The notes under the pieces were generated by a model that made no database searches, was not told where the DNA came from, and saw nothing but the letters and a program-made list of their open reading frames with translations. A stretch of DNA of 64,000 nucleotides. It comes from Ligula intestinalis (Eukaryota; Platyhelminthes; Cestoda; Diphyllobothriidea; Diphyllobothriidae). Every line of letters starts with the position of its first letter. Positions within the stretch are counted from its first letter, which is position 1. Location of the stretch: assembly GCA_036362985.1 (NCBI GenBank), contig JAYGXS010000009.1, positions 16,901,628-16,965,627 on the forward strand. Direction: 5' to 3'. The position numbers and the translations under genes were made by a program. Below are positions 45,900-57,549 of this stretch, in pieces.

Positions 45900-48560
45900 C
45901 AGCTTATTTCAGATTGATATGGCGTTTACTGAAAGGAATTGCCGGTACTTAACTGTTCATGCCATAAAAAGAAAAAAAAATACGTCTCGATGACTGGCGC
46001 GTCGAGAAGGCTCAAGCTGCCTTATTATACTGAGAAGATTTAAGTTTTGACCATTCAAAGTTTGAACAGTAAAAATAGCCTTCTGCAATCGACGAAGCCA
46101 CAGGGGATTCAGCTCTATAAGTTCACACGTTTGTTGGTAGGCTAAGTTACGGTGTTTTGTAGTGAAAACTCTTCTAGTGAAGAAGTGCTGCACCGATTCA
46201 ATTTTCTTCCGTTCACTAGTGCGCAGATGACTGAATGAAGGTGAGCATTATTCAAGACTAGGTCTCACGTGCATATTATGAAGGCTAGTTCAAACTTGAA
46301 CGTCTTTAAATTTCTAAGGTTAAATCCGGTGGTTCGGCGTGCTTTCGAGACTATCAGAGCACAGTGCTCTGACAAATTGAGGCTATTAGAGTGGGATAGG
46401 CCAAAACTTAATTCCGGTTGATGATTGTCGCCAACAACCATAACGGAACATTTGTGCCATGAAAGGGTGAGGCGCCATGTGCAACACCACTGGGCGAGGG
46501 CCTGAAGATCCTTTTTTATCAGCTCACGCACGATGTTGCGATCTGCCGGTTTATATTGATGAGCGACTTTTAAATCATCAGCGTACATGAAGGGTTTGCC
46601 ATACTGAAAACGATATGAAACGTCGTTGACAAACAGGCAAAATAGGAGCGGCCCAAGTACACTACCTTTTATAACTCAACTCCTCACATCAGTGGGGTTG
46701 GCGATAATCTTGGAAATTTTTACTCGCTGTGTGCGAGCATCCAACTAGGAAGATATGAAGTTCAGAGGCTTGCTACCTGTGCCGAAGAAGGCCAGTCTCA
46801 GAAGGAGGAGGTTATGATCGACCCGATCAAAGGCCTTAGTAAAATCAAAATAGACGCTATAAGTGGCAAAACCGCTGTCTCTATATTGCAGCTCATAATC
46901 AAAGAAAGAGAGCTGGCAGGTGTCACAAGATCGTTTCTCGAGAGAGCCATATTGAGCTGAATTGAGCAGGTTGTTCTCTGTCAAGTGACGCATCATCTTT
47001 TCTTTGAGCAAGGTCTCCAAGATCTTCGAGGCTGCGGGAAGTGTATTTATTGGCCTAAAGTTGTCAAATGATGTCGATTGGCCATGCTTGCGAATAGGCA
47101 TTATGTGCGATTCCTTCCACAACGAAGGAAAGGTTTTGCTCTCAAGAGCATGATTAAATACCTATCGAAGAATAGACGGAAATATATCATTCGCTTCAGC
47201 TCTTAGAAGGCTAACTGGGACGCCATCTGGTCCTGGACTGTAAGATTGACGATAACAACGAATGGCTACAGTCACGTCCCAGAGGGTATAACTTATGGTT
47301 TCGAGTACGGGACCCGTCCAAGCCTGGATAGCCGGAGGTGCGGTGAACGAGCTTTCACTAGACGTTTTGTATAGGAACACATTGAAGCTATCGGCGGTCA
47401 ACTTAGCGTAAGCTATGGGGTTTCCAAAGGCGTCTTAAAGTATGGGATGGTTCTTATTCCTCTGTGATTTCACTGTACGCGGAATGAGTTTCGCAACATT
47501 AAGGGAAGGATTTTCAGCGAAATGAGCCTCATCGGCTATCTGCTTTTCTTCGGAGAGCTTCTTAGCCTGCTCAAAGATCAGTGTGATCAAGGGCAGTACG
47601 GAGGTGTCGTTCTGCCGATGCAAACGACGAGAAAGTTTACGCAGCCTACGACGGAAAGACAGAGGAAGGTACACTTCATCTTTGACATGAATAACTTTCT
47701 TACGGGGAACAAAGTGGAGGGTGAGTGGATCCAGCACTTTGTACAGTGCATCGGCACAAAGTGGTTCACATCCCCTACAAAAAATTAGGTCGAGTATGTT
47801 TGTTCCTCGAGTGGGAAAATCAACTACCTTATCCCACATGCCGATATCTACTGCCTCAAGTAAGTTCTCGAACTTTGAAGGACCAGATTGTGGAAACCAT
47901 TGCACGTCCGGGAGGTTAAAATCGCCGGAAATCAAGCAATACTTAAAATTCAAGTCAGCTGTGGCATGAAATGCCTGCGTGAGGCAAAGATCGTAGTCCA
48001 CATTGTCATTAGGTGGGTGATAAACACAGCCAACAAGTAAGGAGAATTTGTTTTTTAGAACAACTCGTAGCGAGCATTTCTCCTCCACCGCTGTGAATTG
48101 TGGATAGTCCAACGGGAGAAATGCAAGTGGCTGCTTTATAAAGATGCAGCTTCCTTCGCCACGGCCACTGTTTCGATCGTTCCGAACGCATGCATAGCCT
48201 AAAACAGAGAGTTCAGAGTCAGCTACACGGGCCGGTGCCCATGTCTCAGTTACCATCACAATGTCTGGGAGTTGACGAAAGCCAGAGTCTGGAGTAGAGG
48301 CATTTTATTAATTAGTGATCTGGAATTTAAAACGACCAATTTACGAGGGCATGTCTTAGGTTTCGGTGGCGGGACAGCTAGGCCGTCACTGTTACCGGCT
48401 TCGACCAGAGGGATGTTCTTTTGACTTGAACTATTTGTCCCTCTCTTATTTTGAGATTTGTCTCGCCATTGGTTCTCCGTTTCTCCAGCTCTTTTATTGC
48501 CGGTCTTCTCCAAGCGAAATATGATGAAACCGACCAAAATCTCAAAAAAGTGCATATTCC
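45900..48560 (-). mobile_element. LINE with APE endonuclease and RT, near full length, defective
   Basis: From right to left: KLVVLNSRSLINKMPLLQTL and VTETWAPARVADSE (endonuclease start), VGCVYHPPNDNVDYDL, ISGDFNLPDVQWFPQSG, FPTRGTNILDLIFCRG; then PGPDGVPVSLLRAEANDIFP; then KESHIMPIRK, FRPINTLPAASKILETLLKE and VYFDFTKAFDRVDHNLLLLR (RT palm); then MYADDLKVAHQYKP, where the usual F/YADD box is preserved, and WCCTWRLTLSWHKCSVM. Stops or shifts near 48258, 47430, 47160 and 46740 inactivate it. Confidence 0.88.
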
Positions 48561-49985
48561 TGAGCTCCTGGATTTGGGTCTGAAAATTTCTTCACGTTCA
48601 ATGCCCAAGTTTACAAACAAAATAAGGGGACACCAATGGGCTCGCCTCTGTTTGGCCTTATTGTCGAATGTATTTTGCGGAGGATCGAGCGGCTTGTCTT
48701 CAGCTCGTCTTTCCCGAAGTTCTAGGCCAGATACGTCGACGACATTGTCGTTATTATCAAAAGGAGAAAAATGCAGGCTTTCAAGATACTGCTAAACTCC
48801 ATTTTTCCTGACATCCAGTTCACAGTGGAAGAGGAGGTAAACAGTCAATTACCCTTCCTTGACGTACAAATAACGAAGCCGGAACACGGGAAAATAAAGA
48901 CAACGGTCAACGGCAATGCCACCGATGCCATTCATATCCTCCACTTTAGAAGCAACCACCCAGTCTGTCACAAACGCAGTTTTGTTAAAATCCTCTTCCA
49001 ACATGTTCAGACACACAACATTGACGAAAGTGAGAAAACGAAGGATATTTAATACCTGCATGCTCTATTTCAGGCCAATGATTATCCTATGTTCTTTTTA
49101 CGCAAGTGTCTTAAGGGCCCCACCTTGAGCGGCCGAAAGGGAAAGACCCAAATTCTGGCTCACAATCCCTTATATGAAGAATGTATCAGAGGCAGCTGCT
49201 AGAATCCTAAAACCATTCGTGATTGGTCTGGCTCACAAGCCGAAATCAACCGTTCCGCCAAAGGACCCGCTACAGTTGTAAGAACAGTCAGGTGTGGTCT
49301 TCAGCATACCATGCCAAGACTGCGATGCAAAGTAAGTTTGTGAACCGAGCAGACGCCTGGGCACAAGATTGCATGAGCATTAACAGGCAATCAACCGCAA
49401 GGATAAGCTGTCTATAATCTCTGAACACGCACAGCAGAAAATTCACGTCTTCGCCTTTGACAAAGGAAGAGTCCTTGCCCAAGCCAATGAGAAAATGGCT
49501 AGATTGATGCTAGACTGGCTAACTCAACAGAGCCATGGACCTCCATCCCGTCTACAGGGCGTTGTGAACAAGGCTCGAGTCAGTTTGAACAAGGCAAACA
49601 AGAAAGCAAAATTAATTCGAGTGTGGAATAGAACCAGCTTCGGAGGTAAATAGGGGAGAAGCCAACGAGGAACCACATCACCACCGTGCCTACGAGGTTG
49701 AGATCAACTCAGGTGGGGAGGACCAACTGATTAATCCGTCAGCCAGTACACTGACTTGCGGCAGCTAAAAAGTGAGCACAGACCACACAAGCTCACCAGC
49801 GGTCAATATCGCGGTCAGTCAACATCGATCAGGCAGTTCAAAGTTAGTGCGTCGAGCGCAAATATAATAACAGGCTCGCGGCAAGGCCACAACAGTCCCG
49901 GCGAACAGGAACAACCACCTGGTTACTCTGACGATGGAACCGATACAGTATCCAAAACGTCAGTCTCAAAATAAAACGGTCAATA
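48500..49985 (+). mobile_element. Penelope-like element, 5'-truncated, with intact YVDD box
   Basis: In shifting frames: RGTPMGSP, FGLIVECILRRIERL, then ARYVDDIVVIIKRRKMQAFK (catalytic YVDD preserved), LNSIFPDIQFTVEEE, QLPFLDV, SNHPVCHKRS, and after 49270 a GIY-YIG remnant (SGVVFSIPCQDC, RLGTRLHEH, KDKLSIISEHAQQKIHVF). Several frameshifts and stops make it dead. Its left end touches the 5' end of an oppositely oriented LINE at about 48550. Confidence 0.8.
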
Positions 49986-50227
49986 TCCTCATACTTTCTT
50001 CTTCCTCTTCTTTGGAGGATTTTGAAAACCATATTGGATTTGGTTTCTGTAAATGACGTCCGCCCTATTTTTATGAATTAAAATAGTGATCATTTCACAA
50101 GTGCCAACGCACTTATTCTCTGTTGTTTTACAGTCTCTCTTCCTAAAAAGCCCGAGGTAAAATGCAATGACCTTCACTTTTCTAACGTAAACCATGAATT
50201 AATAAATGATTTTGCAAGCGCTCTAGT

Positions 50228-52200
50228 TTAAAGTCACTTTAAGTCACTTTATTGAGGAAAGAAGGCTTTTGCACTTGAGCTCCCTATTCAAACCAAAAAT
50301 CGCAAAATAGGTCCCTTGTAACAATAGTACATAATACAAATGTAGGCTTTACATAAGCGATAAGTGTGAGCCAGTTGCAAAATGCCGATACTGACACATT
50401 GTTCATTATATCTGCCACAAATTCTCTGCAAATGAGAATAAAGTTTGTGTTTAAAATTTTCATAAGTATCTGAAAAGATAAACTCTTCAGGAATTCCGTT
50501 CAAAGATCCAATGACCCTCTGAGCAAAGGCTTTCCGTCGAACGTCGATATGGGCCGGTTTCCTCTGTAGTTTAAAGGGATGAACCCGCAGATTATCAGTC
50601 CAAGCCAATTCGAAGAAATTATCAAATTCTAGGGTGCACTCTCAACCTCTTAAAGTACGGTAGGTTTGTATGAGGTCCCCGCGGAGCTGCCTATAATTTA
50701 GAGGGCAAAGATCAAGTTCGGTTAGTCTGTCTTCATAAGGCAGATGACCAAGATTTTTGACCATCTTCGTAGCCCTCACCTGCACTCGTTCCGGGTACAG
50801 GTAATTTTTCTTGAACTATGGACACAGGGCATGGATGGAATACTCCAAGTGGGACCAACAAACGTTCCGTAGGTTTTCCTGAAGACCTCCTTGTTTATGT
50901 TGACGAATCCCCGCCTGATCGCAAGCAGCACCTGTGTCACGCGTTTAGCTGCCTTTAAACACTGAGTAGATGGCTTAAATGAGGAATTTATTAGAACACA
51001 GAGGTCTTTTTGTTCCTTCACATTTGAAAATTGATGCCTATCGAGAAGGTTTTTGAAAAAATCGTTCTCCTCATTAGTCCTTCTAGTACGGACTCTTAAG
51101 ACCACACACTATTGTTGAAGTTAAAGAGCCAACCAGCAGACCAGCAGCTAAGTCGATTGAGACTCTCTTGAAGCGCTTTCCTATCGGCGTCAGACCTGAT
51201 GACTCTCCAGCGTTTGACGTCGTTGGCAAACAGGATAGCGCTGCAACCTAAGCCGTTGACACAGTCGTTGGTACAGACAAGGAAGAGCAGTGTCCCTAAG
51301 ACATAGCCTTGGGGGACGCCACTCAGCACAGATGTAGGGGTTGACTTCGAGTCACCGATGCACACAGTTTGCGATCGCCCTGTGAAAAATTCTCTGATTA
51401 ATGCCAGCAGGTTTCCTCTTATGCCAATTGCTGACAATTTATACATAAGACGCTTATGTGGGACGCTGTCAAATGCCTTCTTGAAGTACGTATAGATGAC
51501 GTCAACCTTACCATCGTTATACATTGCGCGAGTCCACTGCTCAGTGGAGAGTAAAAGGCTGGAAAGGAGAGCATGGTTCTTTCTGAAGCCATGTTAAAGC
51601 CCTGACAAAAGGTTGTTCTCCTCCAAGACCTTTTTTGTTGTCTTCTTAATTATCGTTTCAATCACCTAACAGCAAATGCAAGTTAGGCTGACGAGCCGGT
51701 AATTGTTGACCTTAATGCAGGTTCCACCCTTGTATATCGGGTAAATATTTGCCGTTTTCCATTCGGATGGCAGTTTTCCTAATTCAAATGAAGAGCGAAT
51801 GATATGTGCTAGGGGCTCTGAGAGTTCGCTTGCCAATTCTTTCAAGAACTTGGCTGGTATATTGTATGGACCGGATGACTTTGCTTTTTAGAGGCCCTGC
51901 AGCTCCCTCTCAACTACAGATGTTTGAAGTAGTAGAGAATGAAGTGTCGGACCGACGTTTACAACAGCACTGCAAGCATTATCAAAATGAAGCTTGGTTT
52001 CCCTAGTGAATACCGAGGCAAAAAACTGGTTACAGTACTCGGCTTTCTCGTCCTTCTCAATGACATCTCCGCCATTATCATCATCCTGAAGTACTGCGAC
52101 TGGCTCCATATGTTCAGCTGGTCCTCCGTTTTCGTCAGTCATTGAGAATGATGTGAGTAATCCCACATTAGCGTCGTATGGTCACTCTTACCAAGCGGAG
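50228..52200 (-). mobile_element. LINE reverse transcriptase region, 5'-truncated
   Basis: Reads KAEYCNQFFASVFTRE, then PYNIPAKFLKELASELSEPL, AMYNDGKVDVIYTYFKKAFD, GVPQGYVLGTLLFLV and FANDVKRWRVI, so the catalytic ADD box is mutated to AND. Further left: DLCVLINSSFKPSTQCLKAA, RAFAQRVIGSLNGIPEEF-type C-terminus and the tandem 3' tail at 50231-50251. Several stops and shifts. Confidence 0.85.
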
Positions 52201-52899
52201 CACTTGAATGCACTTCATCTTTGTAGGATAAATCCTTCGTAATAATGAGATCCAAACAAGTAGCCCGCTAATTTTCTCGAAACCTGGTTATGCCCTTTAC
52301 GTTCTGAGCTAGAGATAGGTCAGGCATGGATCCATTAATTTGGAACTAAAGGAAGCGGACGCAAAGGAAGTTGGCACAGCATATTTTCAACTAATGACAC
52401 CCACTTCTTTCAGGAGCTATTGCAAAGCCTTAGAAAAAATATATAGGCTTTTATCCCACTTAAGATCTTAAAATCAAATTCAGCTTCTTCTATTGTGCCA
52501 CCTTTTGCCAAAAGAGGTTTAAAATTACGAAAGATACTTTAGGATCCGTCTAATAGCCCTTTGTCATTTCACCAATTTAACTGCTTTTATTTTTAAGTTT
52601 TAAGTTAACAATTACCTGAAAAACACCGCCAAATATCGCCATAAAAAGGTCAAGTTCTGCTGACGTGATTACAAATTTGCAAGTTTATCTGCGTACATAG
52701 TTAAATTCGTTTTTTACTTTGTTTCTGAAACTTATTTAGTATCGATAGTGCCATTTTGGTATTAACGAATATAAATTCCGAATTCAAAACTTAAGAATAG
52801 CGCAAATATTTGAATAAGTGCTTAAAATAAGGCTTGCACGATATAGGCGTAGGGAGTGCCGAGCAGTAAATGATGCTAACACTTCCAGATCTGTTGCTC

Positions 52900-54830
52900 A
52901 AGTCTTTCGTCGTTGGCTAAGCTTCAGAAAGTCTTACCGCCCTTACTCATAAGCAACAATCATTTTGTTACAGAGGATTAAGACGAAGCAGCATTGTTAA
53001 ATTCCTTTTTCACCAAGTTCTTTACCATCGAAACTAGCCCCACTCCTGCGATCCCTCTGACTTGTGATTCAAATCTCATTATGAACTTTTTCTCACCCGC
53101 TAGTTTTGTAAAAGGAATAATTCGTCTCTAAAATTCATATTCGGTTGGAGCAGATAATATTTCAAACTCACTTATTAAACAATTAACAGATTTCGCGCCT
53201 TTACTCAGTAAATTATTTTCAGTATTTCGTGAGAATGGCTTTTTCCCGGACAGCTTGCGAACTTCTAATATAATTCGAGTTTTATAATCAGGTTCCCGCT
53301 CGGATATTCATAATTATCGCGGTGTTCATAAAACGCCCAACCTGGCTTAACTGTTTGAAAGACTAATTGCAAAAAAGTTACAGTTTTTTGTGTAAACAAT
53401 CTAATTCTGAACTCCTTACAACATGGCTTGCTACCGGACTCATGTTGTGAAACATGTCACACGTCTTTTCTAAATCTACTTACTTCTCTTCGTAATGATC
53501 AGTTTTCTGTGGTAGTCATATATTTTGATCTCAGTCAAGCATTCGATAAGGTACCTCATAGGCGGCTTCTAGCCAAACTAGAAACAATAGGATTTTGTAG
53601 TCCTCGAACTGACTTTATCAGGTCATATCTAACATATCGAAAGCATAACGTCTTAGGGGGATCCTCATACTCTACTGCTACCGAAATTTCGATTTGTGTC
53701 CTTCAAGGTACCGTGCTAGGTCCTCTGTTGTTCCTGCTTTACATCAATGATATTTATTTGAGTGCTACACACTCTCAATCTTATATTTATGCGGATGATC
53801 TCCTTCTCTAAATCTACGGCCACGAGATGCTTAGAACAAATTCACTCATATTTGAACGCTTTCTCTGCGTGGAGCTCAACATGGCAGATAAATTTCTCAC
53901 CTTCTTAGTGCCACTACATGTGNNNNNNNNNNATTTTATCCAGTATCTGCCTTCCTGAAATAAAATCAAGACAAAATCATATGTGCGTGCTTTCTATTCT
54001 TGAATACTGTTGCCCATTCTAGCTGTTGGCTAAGCTAGCCATTCAAAAATTGAAAATGTTCAAAAACATTTCACAAGAAAACTGCTTCATCCTACATTGT
54101 CAAATACTTCCTACCCAACTAGATGCCAATTAACTAAAATTTCTGAGTCAGGAGATCAGAAGCAGGCTTTTGTCTCCTTTTTCGCCTTAATACTAGTACA
54201 AATCTCTTCAAGCTTTCTGTCATTACCCCCGTCAGCCGTCCTTACAACCTAAGAAATTCCGCGCTTATTATACCACCTCCTGCATCCTTCTCATCAAAAC
54301 GCCTCTTTTCTTCGCATACAGCTATAGCTTCCTTTGGAATAACTTACAAATTGAAATAAGGTCGTTAACTACTCTACCCGCCTTCAAGCGAAAACTGCAA
54401 ATTTACCTTAACACTGATTCTATAAACCTTTTGTTTTCCTCATCTTTTCCAAACATCTTTCTTTATGACTCCGAGAAAGGACAATCGGGAGATAAGGAGA
54501 TCCCATTTAAATAAATTTTCTCTGCCCTGTGTCTCCCGGGAACCTAAATATCTCCATATACCACCGGTAATTCAAACGATGAAAGCCATATGGACGTACT
54601 CAGTCTAAACTGTTCCTGTTTCGTTGGCTACTGACCATCATCGGAATTATATTTTGGCCCCTGCCTACGTAAACGGATGCTTCCTTGCGTGACTTTATGT
54701 TATAAATATAAGCGACCGTGAACGAATCACACACACATTTCACCATCCCACTCTGAAAGGCTTTTGTAGTATTAGCCTACACTTCACATCTATCCTATTT
54801 TCCTAAGCAGTTATTTCCTACACGCTTTTT
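52900..54830 (+). mobile_element. LINE reverse transcriptase region, decayed
   Basis: Reads YSVGADNISNSLIKQLTDFA, LSKLFSVFRENGFFPDSL, then (53428-53811) FSVVVIYFDLSQAFDKVPHR, GTVLGPLLFLLYINDIY and YIYADDLLL, an intact YADD box. Downstream WNNLQIEIRSLTTLPAFKRK is a typical LINE C-terminus. It contains the N gap and many stops. Direct repeats lie on both sides (52615-52800, 54895-55070). Confidence 0.8.
53923..53932. other. Assembly gap (10 N)
   Basis: Ten Ns inside the 53-54 kb LINE. The true gap size is unknown, so joins across it are unreliable. Confidence 0.99.
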
Positions 54831-55079
54831 GAAAATGGAGGCACACTGAAATCTGCCTCCGTTTTCATCGTGACAGTTTTTTAACTGCCTATTTTCCAGT
54901 TCATCATTGATTGAAAAACCGCCGAATATTGCCCTATAGGGACAATTTCTGCTGACATTATTACAACTTTGTACATTTTCTTTCCGCTCATCGCGTAATT
55001 TTTTTTGCGAAATTGAGTTTGTATAGATAGTGCCTTCTTGGCGCTAACACATATTAATTCCAAATTCCAAATCATGTTT

Positions 55080-57540
55080 GGATGGGGCTGAATGCTCGGA
55101 CTAATTTATTTCAGGATGATTCAAATCACCCACAGTAATTTTATATTTACAGTTTATATTTAATGCATTTTCAATTAACTGAATATGACCAGCGTCGTCA
55201 TAAATAATCTCTGGGGGAGTAAAGACAACCTATTAATATGGTTTCGTGGTGAAGATTTTTACGTAGCAAAACATCCTTCAACAGCGAAAGATTCGCTTGG
55301 AGCATCAACAGAACTTGGTTCAAATGTACTTTTGATGTATATCAAGCTTGCTTCGGTGCCGGCCGTAGGCACTCGTGCCGATTAACATACGTCAAACAAA
55401 CTCTTTATCTTAATTCTGCTTAATCATACCAATTAGAGTGGCTGTCGCGAGCTCTGTCAGTACAACTTTCATTGTTCTTTCTGAAGGACTGACATAGAAC
55501 ATCCCTAGTAATTGGCTCATCTGTTAGCTTGTCTGCTTGGACCAATAACCATGCGAGACATTCGCTTTCGTAAACTGTACAATTTAATCGAGTGAAATTG
55601 ATCGTAGGTAAACCTTTAGCTACAAGTAAAGTTTCGTTTTACTTATGCACTATAAAGTGGAAAGAGATAGCCTCTCTCAACCTCTCACGTGCAAAGAATT
55701 CTTAAGACCATATTTCAAACAGCGTCGCGTTTTCTTAGTTAGGTCAACAGCTTTATTAACCCAACACATTTTTATGTAAACCTAACAGTGGCCCATAAAA
55801 CATACGAAAGTATCTGTTCAACCCATTCAAGAAGAAAAGTGAATAGTTCAGGATAGAAACACCTATCGAAATCCTCATTGTACATTTGTAGTGGTCCGGA
55901 GATTATCCCCTGCGTTGGTACGTTTTGTTCGCGGTCAAGCTGTGCGCCATCGCTCGCGCGCTCATGGCCAGTTCCCTGGAGCGCCCCGCGCGGCTCATAA
56001 TGCGTTTGACTGCGAAACATGCTGGCGTGGCGGTCGCGTGATGCCTCAAGGTCGTCTTTATGGCCTGCCCTTTGTCTCCCAAGCTGCGTGCCGTCTCCTG
56101 ATTGGCTGGTAGAGTGACCCCGGATACTGTAAGCCGCGCGCACAAGAACAGAACACACACGTCAACCGGCTTGTGTACTGTACGCAGCTTGTTTCTTTGG
56201 AGCCCTTTGTTAGCTCCTTTTCACAGTATACTGCCCTACCCACTGACTTCCTATTTAGGGAACCTTCTGTAGTCGACTATCACTCTTTTCGTCACATTCA
56301 CCTCAGGACGAGGACAACGCCTGGAGTTAACATACGAGATTGCGTTTTCGGAAAAAAGTGGAAGTCATCATACATTCAAAATCGTCTAAACTGGGTGAAT
56401 TAGGGAAAAAACGTGACAAAAATAACTGAAATCTGAACCGTTGCAGATATGTTACTCAGTTTTGTTTAAAAAATAAAAGGCCAAATACCCCCAGTCGCGG
56501 TCAATGTTTCATACGTTACGCGTAGGTTTTTTAGCTCACTGTCCGGATCCCGGTTCCTCTTTAATCAAAAGTATGAAAACCACAAAGCAAGAAGTTCATA
56601 CAGCATAAAGCTCAGTTCTGAATCGTATATAATTAGTACGAAAGTAGTACATCTTCCCAAAATCACTCTAAGATACCATGCGATTTACAACGTGTGTTTT
56701 CTTCTGCACAATAAGGAACTTTCGCGTTTGATCAGCCCCAGAATATTCTTCATACCCCAGCACGCGTTACCAGCCTGAGGTAGATTGACTGGCAATCGGA
56801 GTTGATATAGTGGTTCATGTAATAAGCAGCCAACGCCTAGCCCGTTCAACGCACACACAATCCTCAGACACGCTCCCCTTGACTCATATCGACACCAGCT
56901 CAATTCAGTCACTCTCTTAGGGATATATATTAACTAACTCGCTTCTGAGATTTGTGATAGTACACCCGACCCGTCCATATTGGTTTATGAGGGGACTATA
57001 CATAGGAGTGTATAAATGTAGGCTTTTTTCTAGCCGTCAACCAGTGGATACCTTACCATTCCCCAGCTTTAATATTTATATCATATGTGGATGCAAACTA
57101 CCAAATGACTACCAAAAACAATTTCAAAAAACTGTTACCAAATGAGAATTAAGAAGAAGAAGAATAGACTAGGGAATGAGAGGGAAGTAGAAAAATAGCA
57201 TGCGATATTCCGGAACAAATCAGCATCAAGTCATTGGAATAAATTGTAATGAAAATTAAAAAAACAAAGTAATATTTATGTACAATAAAAGAGGCCGATG
57301 GGTTGGTGAAAGGACAGGGCCTGTTGAAGTAAGAAAACACGCGGTGGAGGAGTAAAGCTGTAGAGAATGTCTACAAGGGAAAGGAGTGGGAACCGTATGC
57401 ACATGTTATTTCTGTAAGATTTTATACGTGGCAAATATATGCAATATAAGAAGTTATTTTAGCCTGTTTCTAGGGCGATGGGAGTGAGACGATTGGTTGA
57501 CGTAAATCGCAAATTGGCTGTGATACTTTCCTCACCATCC
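55080..57540. other. Mostly anonymous; GC-rich island 55900-56150
   Basis: 55900-56150 is much richer in GC and CpG (GCGCGCTCATGG, GAGCGCCCCGCGCGG) than its surroundings, and overlapping frames on both strands reflect that composition. It could be an LTR or a CpG promoter; no coding motif supports either. Confidence 0.45.
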
Positions 57541-57543
57541 CTT

Positions 57544-57549
57544 TTTATT
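57544..57549 (-). promoter_or_regulatory. AATAAA overlapping the stop codon of the terminal exon
   Basis: On the minus strand the TGA stop runs directly into AATAAA. If used, it would give a very short 3' UTR. AATAAA is common in AT-rich DNA, so this is a candidate only. Confidence 0.35.

Larger units (their letters stand above)
52615..55075. repeat. Direct repeats flanking the 53 kb LINE
   Basis: 52615-52800 and 54895-55070 are diverged direct copies (shared GATAGTGCC, TTCTGCTGAC and AATTCC-AAATTC blocks in the same order). They may be 3' ends of successive head-to-tail copies of one LINE, or an LTR-like arrangement. Confidence 0.6.

Noticed and set aside
47522..47969. Plus-strand frames opposite the 45.9-48.6 kb LINE
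   Set aside because: Antisense shadows of the LINE endonuclease frame.
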